Shown here piece after piece: positions 43,444 through 53,700 of a stretch of 64,000 nt of DNA; the first letter of the stretch is position 1; every line of letters starts with the position of its first letter. The notes under the pieces were generated by a model. That model was not told the DNA's origin. It worked only from the letters and a program-made list of their open reading frames with translations, and did not search any database. The position numbers and the translations under genes were made by a program. Source of the stretch: Rhizobiales bacterium Y(2018) (lineage in GTDB: Bacteria; Pseudomonadota; Alphaproteobacteria; Rhizobiales; Aestuariivirgaceae); assembly GCA_005502925.1 (NCBI GenBank), contig SCPD01000001.1, forward strand, positions 806,001 to 870,000. Reading direction: 5' to 3'.

Positions 43444-44304
43444 TCAAGCCGGCTTCGCCGCCCGGCTCCGCTTCGAAAGCTCGAGCGCCACGGCGGCAAC
43501 GATGGTCAGCACGATCAGGATGAGCCCCAGCGCATTGACCGCGGGCGTCAGACCGGTGCGGACCTTGGTGGCGATGAAGACGGTGAGCGGCGTCTCGGTT
43601 CCGCGCACGAAGAGCGTCGTATTGTAGTTCTCGAAGGACTGCAGGAAGGCGATAAGCATCGCCGCCAGCAGCGATGGCTTCAGATATGGCAGGAGGATAC
43701 GGCGGAACACCATCCAGCGCGAGGCGCCGAGACCGATCGCGGCCTCTTCCAGCGTGCGGTCGAAGCGCTGCAGCCTGGCAATGACCATCAGCATCACATA
43801 GGCGGCGATGAAGCTCGATTGCGCCAGGATGATGAGCCACAGGCCACCACCCACGCCCGCCTGGCGCCACAGGATCAAGGTGGCGATGCCGATGGCGACG
43901 CCGGGAGTCAGCAAGGGAGAGACCATGACGGCATAGAAGAAGGTCCGTGCGCGGCCCTCCAGGCTGGTCAGGAACAGAGCGGCGGCGGTGCCGATCGGTA
44001 GCGCGATCGCGATCACGCAAGTACCGATCAGGACCGAAAGCCGCAGCGCCATCCACATCGCCTGATCGGCCCATAAGGCATCGAACCATTGCAAGGTGGT
44101 GCCGAGCCAGGGTGTGACGGTCGGGAATTTGCTGGTGTTGAAGGTCGCCGCCGTCATCACCGCCAGCGGCAGGAACAGATAGGTGAAGAACAGGATCATA
44201 TAGATGGCGAAGATGATCCTGGGCAGCAGCTCGGCGATGGTGGCGAGGCCGCCCTTCGGCGTGTTGAGCCGCGCCGCGACGGGCGCTTCAAGAGCCATGG
44301 TCAT
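43444..44304 (-). CDS. ABC transporter permease (PotC/PotI-like)
   Basis: A 286-residue membrane protein with six hydrophobic segments and EAA loop EEAAIGLGASRWMVFRRILLPYL. It is last of four genes of a spermidine/putrescine-type importer, overlapping the other permease by four bases. Substrate specificity cannot be fixed from sequence; the group also imports opine-like and other cationic compounds. Confidence 0.9.
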   Translation of the reverse strand: MTMALEAPVAARLNTPKGGLATIAELLPRIIFAIYMILFFTYLFLPLAVMTAATFNTSKFPTVTPWLGTTLQWFDALWADQAMWMALRLSVLIGTCVIAIALPIGTAAALFLTSLEGRARTFFYAVMVSPLLTPGVAIGIATLILWRQAGVGGGLWLIILAQSSFIAAYVMLMVIARLQRFDRTLEEAAIGLGASRWMVFRRILLPYLKPSLLAAMLIAFLQSFENYNTTLFVRGTETPLTVFIATKVRTGLTPAVNALGLILIVLTIVAAVALELSKRSRAAKPA

Positions 44305-45182
44305 TTGGCGACATCCGCGAGATTGACACGGAACACCCGCAGTGCCGCCAGCACGACCAGCATGCAGAGGACGAGCAATACCAGAGCGTAGGCCGCTCCC
44401 CGGTTCCAGTTTCCGCCTTCGAAGAACCAGTTGTAGATGATCTCGGTGAACCAGCGGCTGCCGGGCGAGCCCAGGAGAGCCGGCGCCACATAACTCCCGG
44501 CCGCCAGCATGAAGGTGAAGACGCAGCCCGTCGCGATGCCGGCCTTGGCATGTGGGATGACGATACGGCGGTGGATCCTCACCGTCGAGGCGCCGAGATT
44601 GCGCGCCGCCTCGATCTGAGCCGTCTCGAGGGTCGAGATCGAATTGTAGATCGGAAACAGCATGAACAGGATATAGGCATAGACCATACCGGCGAGGACG
44701 CCGAAGTCGCCGAACCAGCGCACCGGCTCAGCGATGATGCCGAGCCCCAGTAGCACCGCGTTGAGTGGCCCGTTGAAGGCGAGCAGGATATACCAGGCGA
44801 GCGTGCGCAAGACCTCGTTGATCCAGAACGGAATGATCAGCGCCACAAGCGCCAGCGCCATGCCGCGCGGTGTGGCGATCTTGGCGAGCCAGAAGGCCAA
44901 GGGATAGGTCACGACGAGCGTCGTCAGGGTGACGAGCGCGCTCGCCCACACCGTCTTGAAGAAGATGGCGCGGTGAACTGAATCGCTGAACAACGCGATG
45001 AAGTTCGCCAGCGTATAGCGATCCGCCTCGGTGCCGATCTGGTTCGGCATGAGATTGGGCCGCAGCGAGAAATCGAGCATCATCAGATTGGGCGCCAGCA
45101 CCATGCCGATGAGCCACAGTCCGACCAGCAGCAGGATCGTGCCACCAAGCCCCGGACCGAAACGCGCCGTCAGACTAGACAT
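44301..45182 (-). CDS. ABC transporter permease (PotB/PotH-like)
   Basis: A 293-residue membrane protein with six hydrophobic segments, PFWINEVLRTLAWYILL and EAA loop IEAARNLGASTVRIHRRIVIPH. I set the start at ATG 45182, which overlaps the ATPase stop by eight bases; the frame is open further upstream only as a shadow of the ATPase gene. Confidence 0.9.
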   Translation of the reverse strand: MSSLTARFGPGLGGTILLLVGLWLIGMVLAPNLMMLDFSLRPNLMPNQIGTEADRYTLANFIALFSDSVHRAIFFKTVWASALVTLTTLVVTYPLAFWLAKIATPRGMALALVALIIPFWINEVLRTLAWYILLAFNGPLNAVLLGLGIIAEPVRWFGDFGVLAGMVYAYILFMLFPIYNSISTLETAQIEAARNLGASTVRIHRRIVIPHAKAGIATGCVFTFMLAAGSYVAPALLGSPGSRWFTEIIYNWFFEGGNWNRGAAYALVLLVLCMLVVLAALRVFRVNLADVAK

Positions 45183-46242
45183 TAGCGAGGACCAAAGCTT
45201 CGGCGGGCGTGAAGGACAGCTTGATCGCGCCGCCCGAAACCGGCGCCTGGCCGAGACCACGATGGGCGATGGCGGCGAGGACCGCCTGGCCGTCCTGGGC
45301 CTTGGCATGAAGAATGGCGACCGCGCCTTCGAATTCGAGGCGTTCGGCTTCCGCCTCGATGCGATTGTCGTTCTCGGTTTCGAGCGACACCGCCTCGGGG
45401 CGCACATAGACCGCGGCCTGGTCGCCCGCCCTGAGGCCGGGGCCGGCCCGACCCTTGAGCAGGCCATGGCGGGTTTCGACGGCGGCGATGCCGTCCGAAA
45501 CGCCGCGGACACGGCCAGGAAACTCATTCGTCTCGCCGACGAACCTGGCGACGAAGGAGGTCGCCGGATTGGCATAAAGCTCGCGCGGCGTGGCGATCTG
45601 CTGCAATTTGCCGGCGCTCATCACCGCCACGCGGTCCGACATCGCGAGCGCTTCCGACTGGTCATGGGTGATATAGATGAAAGTGACGCCGGTGCGCTTC
45701 TGCAGGGCCCGCAATTCAGCCCGCATATGCTGGCGCAGCTTGAGATCGAGCGCCGACAGCGGCTCGTCGAGAAGCAAAACCTGCGGTTCGACGGCGAGTG
45801 CCCGCGCGATGGCGACACGTTGCTTCTGTCCGCCCGACAATTCGTGGATCATGCGATCGCCGAAACCCGGAAGGGCGATGAGATCGAGCAATTCCTCGGC
45901 GCGTTTGCGCCTTTCTGCCTTGGGAATGCCCCGCACTTCCAGGCCGAAGACGATATTTTCCCACACCGGCATCAACGGGAAAAGCGCCAGCGACTGGAAG
46001 ATCATCGAGGTCGGGCGCTGATGCGGGCCGCTGCCCGTCACATCCTTGCCGCCAATCAGCACCCGGCCGGCGGTCGGTTGGATGAACCCGGCGACGAGAC
46101 GCAGCACCGTGGTTTTGCCGCAGCCCGAGGGGCCAAGGATCGAGAAGAACTCGCCACCTTCGACGGAAGCGGAGAATTTCTCGACCGCGCGCACCTGGCC
46201 GAAGATCATTTCGATGTCGATGAGGTCGACGGAATGGGACAT
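45175..46242 (-). CDS. ABC transporter ATP-binding protein (PotA/PotG-like)
   Basis: A 355-residue ATPase: Walker A GPSGCGKTT, FQSLALFPLMPVWENI, signature LSGGQKQR, Walker B VLLLDEPLSALDLK, switch THDQSEA, and a C-terminal TOBE domain. ATG 46242 has GGAG upstream and is preferred over the Met eleven residues earlier. Confidence 0.92.
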   Translation of the reverse strand: MSHSVDLIDIEMIFGQVRAVEKFSASVEGGEFFSILGPSGCGKTTVLRLVAGFIQPTAGRVLIGGKDVTGSGPHQRPTSMIFQSLALFPLMPVWENIVFGLEVRGIPKAERRKRAEELLDLIALPGFGDRMIHELSGGQKQRVAIARALAVEPQVLLLDEPLSALDLKLRQHMRAELRALQKRTGVTFIYITHDQSEALAMSDRVAVMSAGKLQQIATPRELYANPATSFVARFVGETNEFPGRVRGVSDGIAAVETRHGLLKGRAGPGLRAGDQAAVYVRPEAVSLETENDNRIEAEAERLEFEGAVAILHAKAQDGQAVLAAIAHRGLGQAPVSGGAIKLSFTPAEALVLANV

Positions 46243-46299
46243 GGAGCTCCAGGATCGAGAGAATGGCGGAGCCACCAGGGCTCCGCCATCGTTGAGGCG

Positions 46300-47421
46300 T
46301 CAGGCCGAGAGGAACTTGTCCTGATATTCGTTGCGGATGGCGACGAACCAGTTCTCCTGGACCGGCCACCACCAGAGCTTCTCGAGCGCGTCGCCCGGAT
46401 AGGCAGCGGTGAAGAAGTTCTTGGAGGCTTCCGACAGGAACTTGTCGGCGCCGACCGCGGTGGTGTTGATCGAGGTGTGATTGGCATAGAGGGCGCCGGC
46501 TTCCGGCGTCAGCATCCAGTTCACGAACTCATAGGCCTGGTCGAGGTTCTTAGCGCCGACGGGGAGCGACACGCCTTCCATCCAGGTGAGCGCGCCTTCG
46601 ACGGGAGCCACGAAGCCGATCGGCAGACCTTCCTTGGCGAGGCCGGCGGCGGAGGAATCCCAGGTCTGGCCGATCGCCGCGCCATTGGTGCGGAAAGCAC
46701 CCTGGGCTTCGTTTTCATTGGCCCAGAACTGCACGATGTTGCCCTTGCGTGCGATCGCTTCGGCCAGGATCACGTCGTAATTGGCGCGCATCGTGGCTTC
46801 GTCCTTGAAGCTGTCGCGCATCGGCTTGGGCAGCTTGCCCTGCGTCTCGAGCCAGAGGCCCAGGCCGACGAGACCGGAATGACCGCGGATCGTCGCCTTG
46901 CCTTTCATTTCGGGCTTCCAGATGTCACCATAGGAGGCCTTGCCATATTCGAGCGGCGAGGCCTTCTTGTCGAAGGAGAGCGCTTCCGTGCCCCAGTCGG
47001 TCGGCACCTGGTAACGCTTGCCGTTGACCACGGCACCCAGCGTCTCGGAGCCCTTGACGGCGCTCTGCAGGGCCTGGTCCCACTTCACCTTCGCTTCGTC
47101 GATCGGCTGGATGAGGCCGAATTCCACGTAGTTTGGAACGCGGTCGACGGCCGGCCAGATGATGTCGTAGCCGGCGCCGTTGCTGGCGCGCATCTGATTG
47201 AGGAGCTCGTCATTGGTGCCATAGGGCGTGTAGACCGGCTTGATGCCCGTCGCCTTCTCGAAAGCGGCCAGCATGTCATCGGAAATATAGCCAGCCCAGG
47301 CGAAGATATTGACGGTGCCCGACGAGGCCAGGGCGCCCTGCGCGATGAAGGGAGCCGCGAGCGTCACGCCGGCCGTGGCGGCCGCGCTCTTGAGGAGCGT
47401 CCGGCGGCTGATCGTCTTCAT
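46300..47421 (-). CDS. ABC transporter substrate-binding protein (PotD/PotF-like), Tat-exported
   Basis: A 373-residue binding protein with a twin-arginine signal (SRRTLLKSAAATAG). The mature part has NIFAWAGYISDDMLAAFEKATGI, YGTNDELL, YDIIWPAVDRV and a C-terminal WWPVQENWFVAIRNEYQDKF typical of polyamine-binding proteins. AGGAGA precedes ATG 47421; the open frame upstream is not used. It is first gene of the four-gene importer. A DJ-1-family gene diverges from it. Confidence 0.9.
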   Translation of the reverse strand: MKTISRRTLLKSAAATAGVTLAAPFIAQGALASSGTVNIFAWAGYISDDMLAAFEKATGIKPVYTPYGTNDELLNQMRASNGAGYDIIWPAVDRVPNYVEFGLIQPIDEAKVKWDQALQSAVKGSETLGAVVNGKRYQVPTDWGTEALSFDKKASPLEYGKASYGDIWKPEMKGKATIRGHSGLVGLGLWLETQGKLPKPMRDSFKDEATMRANYDVILAEAIARKGNIVQFWANENEAQGAFRTNGAAIGQTWDSSAAGLAKEGLPIGFVAPVEGALTWMEGVSLPVGAKNLDQAYEFVNWMLTPEAGALYANHTSINTTAVGADKFLSEASKNFFTAAYPGDALEKLWWWPVQENWFVAIRNEYQDKFLSA

Positions 47422-47540
47422 GTGAATTTCTCCTGTGTTTGGTCTTCGACCATTGGTAAAGTCCGGGCTAGCTATCGCTGCTGTGTGACAGTCACGCGAA
47501 GACGCCATCCACAGGCGGTCACAATGCCGGGAGGTTCACC

Positions 47541-48125
47541 ATGGCTCAGGACAAGACGATCGGACTGGTTTTCATCGAAGGTTATGCCGACTGGGAGTTC
47601 GGCCTGCTGTCAGCCTCGGTCGGCGAATGGTTTCCGGGGCGTGTCGTGGCGCTCTCGCCCGGGGCTATGCCGGTGCGCTCGATCGGCCGCCTGATGCTGA
47701 CGCCGGAACGCGCAACTGATGCTGAAAGCAATGGCGATCTCGACGCCGTGGCAGTCATCGGCTCTGACGGCTGGGCCGGAACCGACGCGCCGGATGTCGG
47801 CCCCCTGCTCAAGGCTGTCGACGCGCGTAGCGGTATCGTCGGCGGCATCTGCGCCGGCACGCTCGCTCTGGCGCGCGCCGGGCTTTTCGCCAAGGCGGCG
47901 CATACGAGCAATGGACGCGACTGGATTTCAGGCCTGGTGCCAGATTATGCGGGAAACGAACGCTACCGCGACGTGCCACATGCGGTCGCTGATGGCCGAA
48001 TCATCTCGGCCCCGGGCTCGGCGCCTGGCACTTTCGCGGTCGAGTTCCTGAAGACACTTCATCCTGACAAAGCCGACACCGTCGCTCAGATGAAAGAGAT
48101 GTTCGCGAAGGAATATACTGATTGA
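47541..48125 (+). CDS. DJ-1/PfpI family protein
   Basis: A 194-residue class I glutamine-amidotransferase-like protein with the nucleophile elbow GGICAGTLALARAG and VAVIGSDGWAG. The conserved Glu of the triad may be in IEGYADWEF. Members include chaperones, proteases and glyoxalase-like or amidase-like enzymes. It is divergent from the polyamine-type importer with 119 bases between the starts. Function not determinable. Confidence 0.82.
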   Translation: MAQDKTIGLVFIEGYADWEFGLLSASVGEWFPGRVVALSPGAMPVRSIGRLMLTPERATDAESNGDLDAVAVIGSDGWAGTDAPDVGPLLKAVDARSGIVGGICAGTLALARAGLFAKAAHTSNGRDWISGLVPDYAGNERYRDVPHAVADGRIISAPGSAPGTFAVEFLKTLHPDKADTVAQMKEMFAKEYTD

Positions 48126-48144
48126 GGGGTGCGTAGGAGCACCG

Positions 48145-49299
48145 TTACGCAGCCGCGGCAGTTCCGAACGGCCCCCATTGCGCGCCAATGTCGAGGGCCT
48201 TCTTGGCGTAAGCCTTTCCGACGGCCATGAGATCATCGACCGCTTTCACTGAGTCCATCTTACCCACCGCTTCCGGAGACAGCTTCTTGAGTCCCAGTGC
48301 GTCGAGGCCTTCACGGGTGAGATCGGGATCGTAGCGGGCATAAAGAAATGAACGGCCGAGATTCTCCGACAAGGGTTGGGCCGGGACCATGTCCTTCACT
48401 TCGCGATCGATCTCCGGGCCGAAGACGCAGCGCCCAACCGTGCGGCAGTTGATGTCCTGGTCATAGGCCATGCCGTTCATCATCTCACCCGCGATGGACA
48501 TGGCGACTTCGAGGAGCGAGCGGTTGGGATCGCCGGCCTGAGGCCCGAGGCGCGGCGCCGAGCCGGTGCCGGCCGAGACGATGAGCATCTTATCCTCGCC
48601 GCGTTCCCACAGCAGCCTGTAAGGCTCGGCCGTCGCCTTGCGGAACATGAGAAAGGCCGGAATATTGTAAGGCGTCACGCCGCCATCGACGAAAACGAAT
48701 TGCCGCCCCTCCTTCAGCTTGACGACCTCGGGCGGGAAATAGGTCGGGGCGGCGGTCGAGGCGCGCACCAATTGCCAGAGTGGTAGCTTGAGATTGCAGT
48801 CGTCACGATCGCGCGCATTGTAATGGGCGTTTGGATTGTTGGTGACGGGCCAGGGCGAATCCGTCGAGATGTTGCGCATCACGAGGAGCAGCAAGGTCTT
48901 GAGTTTCGGACTGCCGAGCTCGGTCGTCTTGCCCAATATCTCCTTGAGCTTCGCCTCGAGTGGATCCGACTTGAACTTGTTCCACAAACGCTCGAGAAGC
49001 TCCTCCTTCTTGAACATCAAAGGGCCCGCCTCAAGATAGAATTTGGTGAGCTCGCTGGCCGACAATCCGATCGAGAGCCCCACCGCCAGGATGGCGCCGG
49101 TCGAAGTCCCACCGATGAAGTCGAAATAGTCGGCGAGCCGGAAGCTCGCGTCCTTCTTGAGGATCCGACGCAGATCCGCTTCCATCTTCTCAAGAATACC
49201 GAGGGTGATGAGGCCGCGGATGCCGCCACCGTCGAGAGCGAGCAGCCGGCGCTGACCAGCCTTCTTCGGTTCAAGGATGGAAGAGTTCGTTGTCGCCAT
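48145..49299 (-). CDS. patatin-like phospholipase, last gene of the conflict-type cassette
   Basis: A 384-residue patatin domain protein. Oxyanion motif DGGGIRG (23-29), nucleophile GTSTG (Ser66) and catalytic DGG (Asp205) are all intact, so it should be an active lipid acyl hydrolase. No signal peptide is present, hence cytoplasmic or membrane-face action. Patatins are common membrane-damaging effectors in defence systems such as CBASS (CapV). It has a strong GAGGAGG site and follows the radical SAM gene by 27 bases on the same strand, so it is probably the last gene of the unit. A housekeeping role cannot be excluded. Confidence 0.87.
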   Translation of the reverse strand: MATTNSSILEPKKAGQRRLLALDGGGIRGLITLGILEKMEADLRRILKKDASFRLADYFDFIGGTSTGAILAVGLSIGLSASELTKFYLEAGPLMFKKEELLERLWNKFKSDPLEAKLKEILGKTTELGSPKLKTLLLLVMRNISTDSPWPVTNNPNAHYNARDRDDCNLKLPLWQLVRASTAAPTYFPPEVVKLKEGRQFVFVDGGVTPYNIPAFLMFRKATAEPYRLLWERGEDKMLIVSAGTGSAPRLGPQAGDPNRSLLEVAMSIAGEMMNGMAYDQDINCRTVGRCVFGPEIDREVKDMVPAQPLSENLGRSFLYARYDPDLTREGLDALGLKKLSPEAVGKMDSVKAVDDLMAVGKAYAKKALDIGAQWGPFGTAAAA

Positions 49300-49326
49300 G
49301 ACTGCCTCCTCGCAGCGAAGAATTTC

Positions 49327-50496
49327 TCAGGATGCCTTGGCCAAAACCACGTCACGCCCCATTTCGTTCAGAACACGCCCCAACACCGCCTCGGCGATCT
49401 CCTGCTGGCCGAGCCTGCAGGCCATGGTCTCGGTGCCGGCGCAGGTGCCGAGCTCGCCCAGCTTGTTCGACGGCGCGCCGCCCCGGCAGATCGGGAAATA
49501 GGCGCAATCGCGCGCGCAAGCAGCCAGCCCCGATGCGATCTCGGCCCACAATGTCTGAAAGACCTGGCCATCGACGATCTCCGCGAGACTGTCGGCGTCC
49601 ACATGGCCCAGAGCCATCGAGCCGAGGCGTGGATGGGCGATGCCCGCCAGCTCAGGCGAAAAAGTGTAGATCGCGCCTTGATGCGTGACGGTGACGATGG
49701 CGAAGGGCATGTTCTGGTCGTTGCCCGGCCACTCCTTGTCGGGCAGGTTCGCCGCCGCACCCAGGACACCCCGCACCTCGCGTATGCCGATGCCATGAGA
49801 CGCAGCGCGGTCGAGAACACGCTCGAAGAAGGCCCGAAAGCGAGCGCGGTTTCCATGCTTCGCCAATGTCGAGCCGGTATTGATACCCTCGATCTCCTCG
49901 ATATTGAACCCCACATCGGTCACGCCGGCTTCGGCGAAGAAGCCAATGACTTCATCGGGGCGCGCCAGCGTCGCTTCGGTCACGACGCAAATGGCGTGAA
50001 AGGGAATCCGGTTGCGCTTCAACGCGGCGACACCATGCATCGCCGCCTCATGGCTGCCTTTGCCATTGCGCCGCTTGCGATGGAGGTCATGTAGCGCAGC
50101 CGGGCCGTCGAGGCTGACGCCGACACGCAGACCATGCGCGGCGAAGAACGCGCACCAGGCGTCGTCGATCAGCATGCCATTGGTCTGGAAGGCGTGCCGC
50201 GGCCGCCAGGAAAACGGCGCCGCCTGACGCGCCGCCGTGAATGCCTCCTCATACCAGGCACGTGGCAAAGTGAGCGGCTCCCCCGCATGCCAGATGATGG
50301 TGAGATCATCGCGCCCCAGGCCATTCTCGAAGATCCAGCGCACGGCCGCGCGGATAGTCTCAACGGGCATGCGCGCCTTAACGGCGCGGTCCGGCAGATA
50401 ACAATAAGTGCAATCGATATTGCAGAACGGCGTGCCCTGGAGGACGAGCAGCTTGGTGCGTCCCCGCAATCTCTCAGGACTCAGGACCGGGATCAT
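49327..50496 (-). CDS. radical SAM/SPASM peptide maturase (cyclophane-forming, GrrM/FxsB-like)
   Basis: A 389-residue protein. The iron-sulfur motif CNIDCTYC gives Cys25, Cys29, Cys32; then TIIWHAGEPLTLP (GGEP-like) and VGVSLDGPAALHDLHR. The C-terminal SPASM-type region (CARDCAYFPICRGG, APSNK, TETMACRLGQQ) is characteristic of the GrrM/FxsB/Xye maturases that cross-link an aromatic residue to the residue two positions on. ATG 50496 overlaps the precursor stop (ATGA), giving tight coupling with its likely substrate. It should cyclise the W-x-N motifs of that peptide. Confidence 0.88.
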   Translation of the reverse strand: MIPVLSPERLRGRTKLLVLQGTPFCNIDCTYCYLPDRAVKARMPVETIRAAVRWIFENGLGRDDLTIIWHAGEPLTLPRAWYEEAFTAARQAAPFSWRPRHAFQTNGMLIDDAWCAFFAAHGLRVGVSLDGPAALHDLHRKRRNGKGSHEAAMHGVAALKRNRIPFHAICVVTEATLARPDEVIGFFAEAGVTDVGFNIEEIEGINTGSTLAKHGNRARFRAFFERVLDRAASHGIGIREVRGVLGAAANLPDKEWPGNDQNMPFAIVTVTHQGAIYTFSPELAGIAHPRLGSMALGHVDADSLAEIVDGQVFQTLWAEIASGLAACARDCAYFPICRGGAPSNKLGELGTCAGTETMACRLGQQEIAEAVLGRVLNEMGRDVVLAKAS

Positions 50497-50732
50497 CCGT
50501 TGCCCCAGTTGGTCCAATTGGGCCAGTCCTGCGCGAGCTTCGTCGAGCCGGACGGCACGATCAGATCCCTGCCCTGTTCGAGCGTGTCGCGCAGCACGGC
50601 CCGGATCTCCGGCAGGCGATCGATGGCCAGTCCTTCCTCAACCGACAAGCTCTGCGATGCCGACGGCATACTCACCAGCCCCAAGGTGAAGGCTGCGGCT
50701 GACCATAGAAGATGTTTCTTGTGCTTATCCAT
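50493..50732 (-). CDS. RiPP precursor with three W-x-N motifs (triceptide-type)
   Basis: A 79-residue peptide precursor. The N-terminus looks like a signal peptide: MDKHKKH, hydrophobic LLWSAAAFTLGLV, and possible cleavage near SAS/Q (residue 26). A leader-like middle (SVEEGLAIDRLPEIRAVL) follows. The C-terminus is the core DWPNWTNWGNG, with WPN (70-72), WTN (73-75) and WGN (76-78) in perfect tandem. Omega-x-N triplets are the known substrates of three-residue cyclophane enzymes. An AGAGGG site precedes ATG 50732, 21 bases after the STAND gene. It overlaps the maturase start by four bases. Confidence 0.85.
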   Translation of the reverse strand: MDKHKKHLLWSAAAFTLGLVSMPSASQSLSVEEGLAIDRLPEIRAVLRDTLEQGRDLIVPSGSTKLAQDWPNWTNWGNG

Positions 50733-50753
50733 GGCTTACCCTCTCTACATCGG

Positions 50754-53700
50754 TCACCATTGCCAGGACTGTGCCTGAGAATCCGTCACCGGCATCCAGC
50801 CCTTGCATTCGGTCTTCCGGCAGGCCTCCGACAAATCAAGGGCATCCAGCTTCTCCCTCGACGGGTCACCCGACATCGATCCCGCCAGGATTTTCACGTG
50901 CTCGGCCAAGGTCTGAACGCTGATCATGCCCCGCCGCCACAAGCCATCCATGGTGCGAAAATCCATGGACTTTCCATCGGTCGCGATGACATCGACGGGC
51001 GCCCCCGGAATGACCCATGTCCAGATCGGCAAATACGCATTGTCCTCGGAGGGAACCGACTGGACCTTGAGTGTGACGACACATCTGTCACTGTCCTCAC
51101 CGGTGCACTTCGAGCTGTCGTCCTTCTGTTCCTGCGGCTTGATATCGTTCCATACACTTGCCTTCGAAGCAGGCATGGCAAATTCACACATCTTGCCGGT
51201 ACAAACATGCTCCATGTCCGAAGCCGTGGTCAGGACATAAGGAGTAATCACGCCGGGCGTCGTATCGGCAATGAGCCAATCCTGGTCGAACTTGAAAGCA
51301 AAACCGACGCGAGACGGTGCTTCATTCACCAATGTGGCGTAATCGTAGATTTCCATATTCGACCATAGAGATGCGCCGGCATGCTCGCCCTTTTTCGACA
51401 GCCACAATCTCCGCCAGGGAGGCTCGGCTCGCACATTCGCATATTTTTTTGCGAATGTGACGCGCAGCAGCAGCGGATCCGGCAACCAGACGACACAGCT
51501 ATTCTTTTGCAATGTCTTGCAGGCCACGCCGAGTTGCCAAAACTTGGGCTCCTTGTCCTGTCCAGCGGGCCATACCATGACCAGAGGAACGTCTCGGCCG
51601 AGACAGACCATGTCGCCCCGTTGAGCCAGCGGATACAATCCCGCATCCACGGCCGGTGCGGCACCGGCGCTTGGAGGGGTTTTTACACGCGGCCACCACG
51701 AGTTTTTTTCTTCATCAAAAGCGACACCGAAAGAAATGGCTCCGACCCGGCGCAGAAGCTCGGTTCCGGCGATGCTGCAGTTTGCCTTCGACATCAAATG
51801 CGGGATCGTCTGTGCATCGCGGAAGACAATCGCGCCGGCCAGTTGGCGCGCGGCTCTCTCCCAGTTGCTGACGGACAGGGACATCTCCGCCCCTCCGGAA
51901 GAATTCTCCGCCCAGACCTCCTGGCCGCGATGCGCGTCCATCCGATTATAGGCCCGATCCAGCTCATAGGCGACTGCCTCGATCCAGCGCGGTATGTCCA
52001 GGTTTCCCGCCGCGGCGACGGCACCGAAGTAAAGTCGATCTCGTGAGCGCATCAGATTGTTGTTCGCACTCGTCAGATCCTTGTTCTCGGCGACCGAGAA
52101 CCACAAAATGCCAGCGATGGCCGCGGTAATGACCGAGAGAATGCTCGGCACGATGACCCATCGCGGCAATTTGCGTTGCGAGGCAGCGACGGCCTTCCGC
52201 CAAGGCTCCGCCATCGCTTCGACACGACCGCGCATCCCCTGTTCCAGCGTCTCGCGTTCGAGGGCTTCCAACTGTGCCGTCGCCTGGACGCTTGCCGGTG
52301 GCAAGCCGTCCGACAGACGCGTTGACCTCCGCCTTTCGCCATCGGCGAGAAGAGCTGCAGCAAAGCCCTGGCTGATACTCCCGGCCGGGCCGACTACCTT
52401 GCCGATGTCTTCACGAAATCGATCCGGGATAATCTCACGGGCGCGATTCTCGTTCTTCTCACGCAGCCAGTCCCAGAACCATCCCAGAACCGCCCCCGAC
52501 CTCGCCGTAGCTGATGCATCGGCGCGCTCATTCTCGAGATTGTTGGCAACCTCACGCAGGCTGTGTTCAAGAGCGCCGATCTCGCGCAGCCACTCGTTAT
52601 ATGTGCCCCAATTGCGGATCAGCGCTTCATGCGACACATCGAATTTCTTGTCCTTGCCGCTGCCCGACCGATTGAGATACCCGGCGCGCTTGAAGACCCG
52701 CAGCACCTCCTTCGCGGCGGCCTTGTCCTCGACATCATCATCGAGGAGCTTCGCCACCCGCGCCGGAGTAACAAACCGGCGAGCCCAATTGCCGCGGTCA
52801 TCCTTGCGGGCCATGGCGCAGAAGGCGGTGCGCACCACGCGCTCCGCCTGCACGCGTGCATCCGGGCCTTGGAAATAGCCAGCCGCTTTCTCGACCGCGT
52901 CGTCACGCGCCTTGTCCGTGTACTTATTGAGGCAACGCACGAGAAAGTCGGGCTTCACACCATCGGCAATGGCCTCGAGGTCCGTGACATGGATAGCGAG
53001 ATCCACCGTCCCGTCCGTTGCAAGTTCCTTCTGCCAACGCTCCATGGCGGCATCCCACAGATGCAGCAGCGCATGCTGCAGCAGCGGCAGATAGTCGGAT
53101 TTGTGGGAAAGCCCCGCCATGGCGCGCTGGCTCTCGTCCATGAGCAGCTGCACTACCGCAGGATCGAAGGGCGCGGTCCCTCTTTCGGCGTCTTCCTCGT
53201 GTGCCCATATCCAATCGCCGAAAACCGCCTGAGCCGGCTTTACGATGATCTCGCGCCGCGCTGCCTCGTCATCGAGCGGCCCCAGGAGATAGGCCGTCTC
53301 GGTGACGATATTGGCGAGCCCAGCCTCGGCGCAGCGATGCAGTTCCTCGCTCCTGAGCGTGAGAGCGAGGAACAAGGATGGCGGGCGCTGCGTGAATGTC
53401 TCCTTGATGAGCCGGCAGAGATTGTCCTGTCCCTGCGGCGTGACCTCGGTCCGGAAGGTCTCCTCGAACTGGTCGATGAGTATCAGGAGATTGGGAGGAC
53501 CGGCGCGCGCGCCGCGCGAGAGCTCGATATCGAGACGATCGAGCACGTCGCGGGCGAGTTCGAACACACCTTCAACCCTGAGGCTGGCCGCACGCAGCGC
53601 ATCCGCTTCGGCATCGCCGAACAGGCGCCGGCGGATCACCGCAACCGCCTCGCTACGCAGAGCCTCATCCGTTTCCGCCTTCAGCAAGGATTCGTCGAGG

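Noticed and set aside
45183-45575. Upstream extension of the PotB-like permease frame
   Set aside because: It lies fully inside the ATPase gene and adds no family sequence; ATG 45182 gives a normal permease.
45031-47694. Plus-strand ORF of 887 codons across the polyamine-type importer
   Set aside because: It is antisense to four well-supported ABC transporter genes, has no recognisable domain, and follows from high GC with few stop codons.
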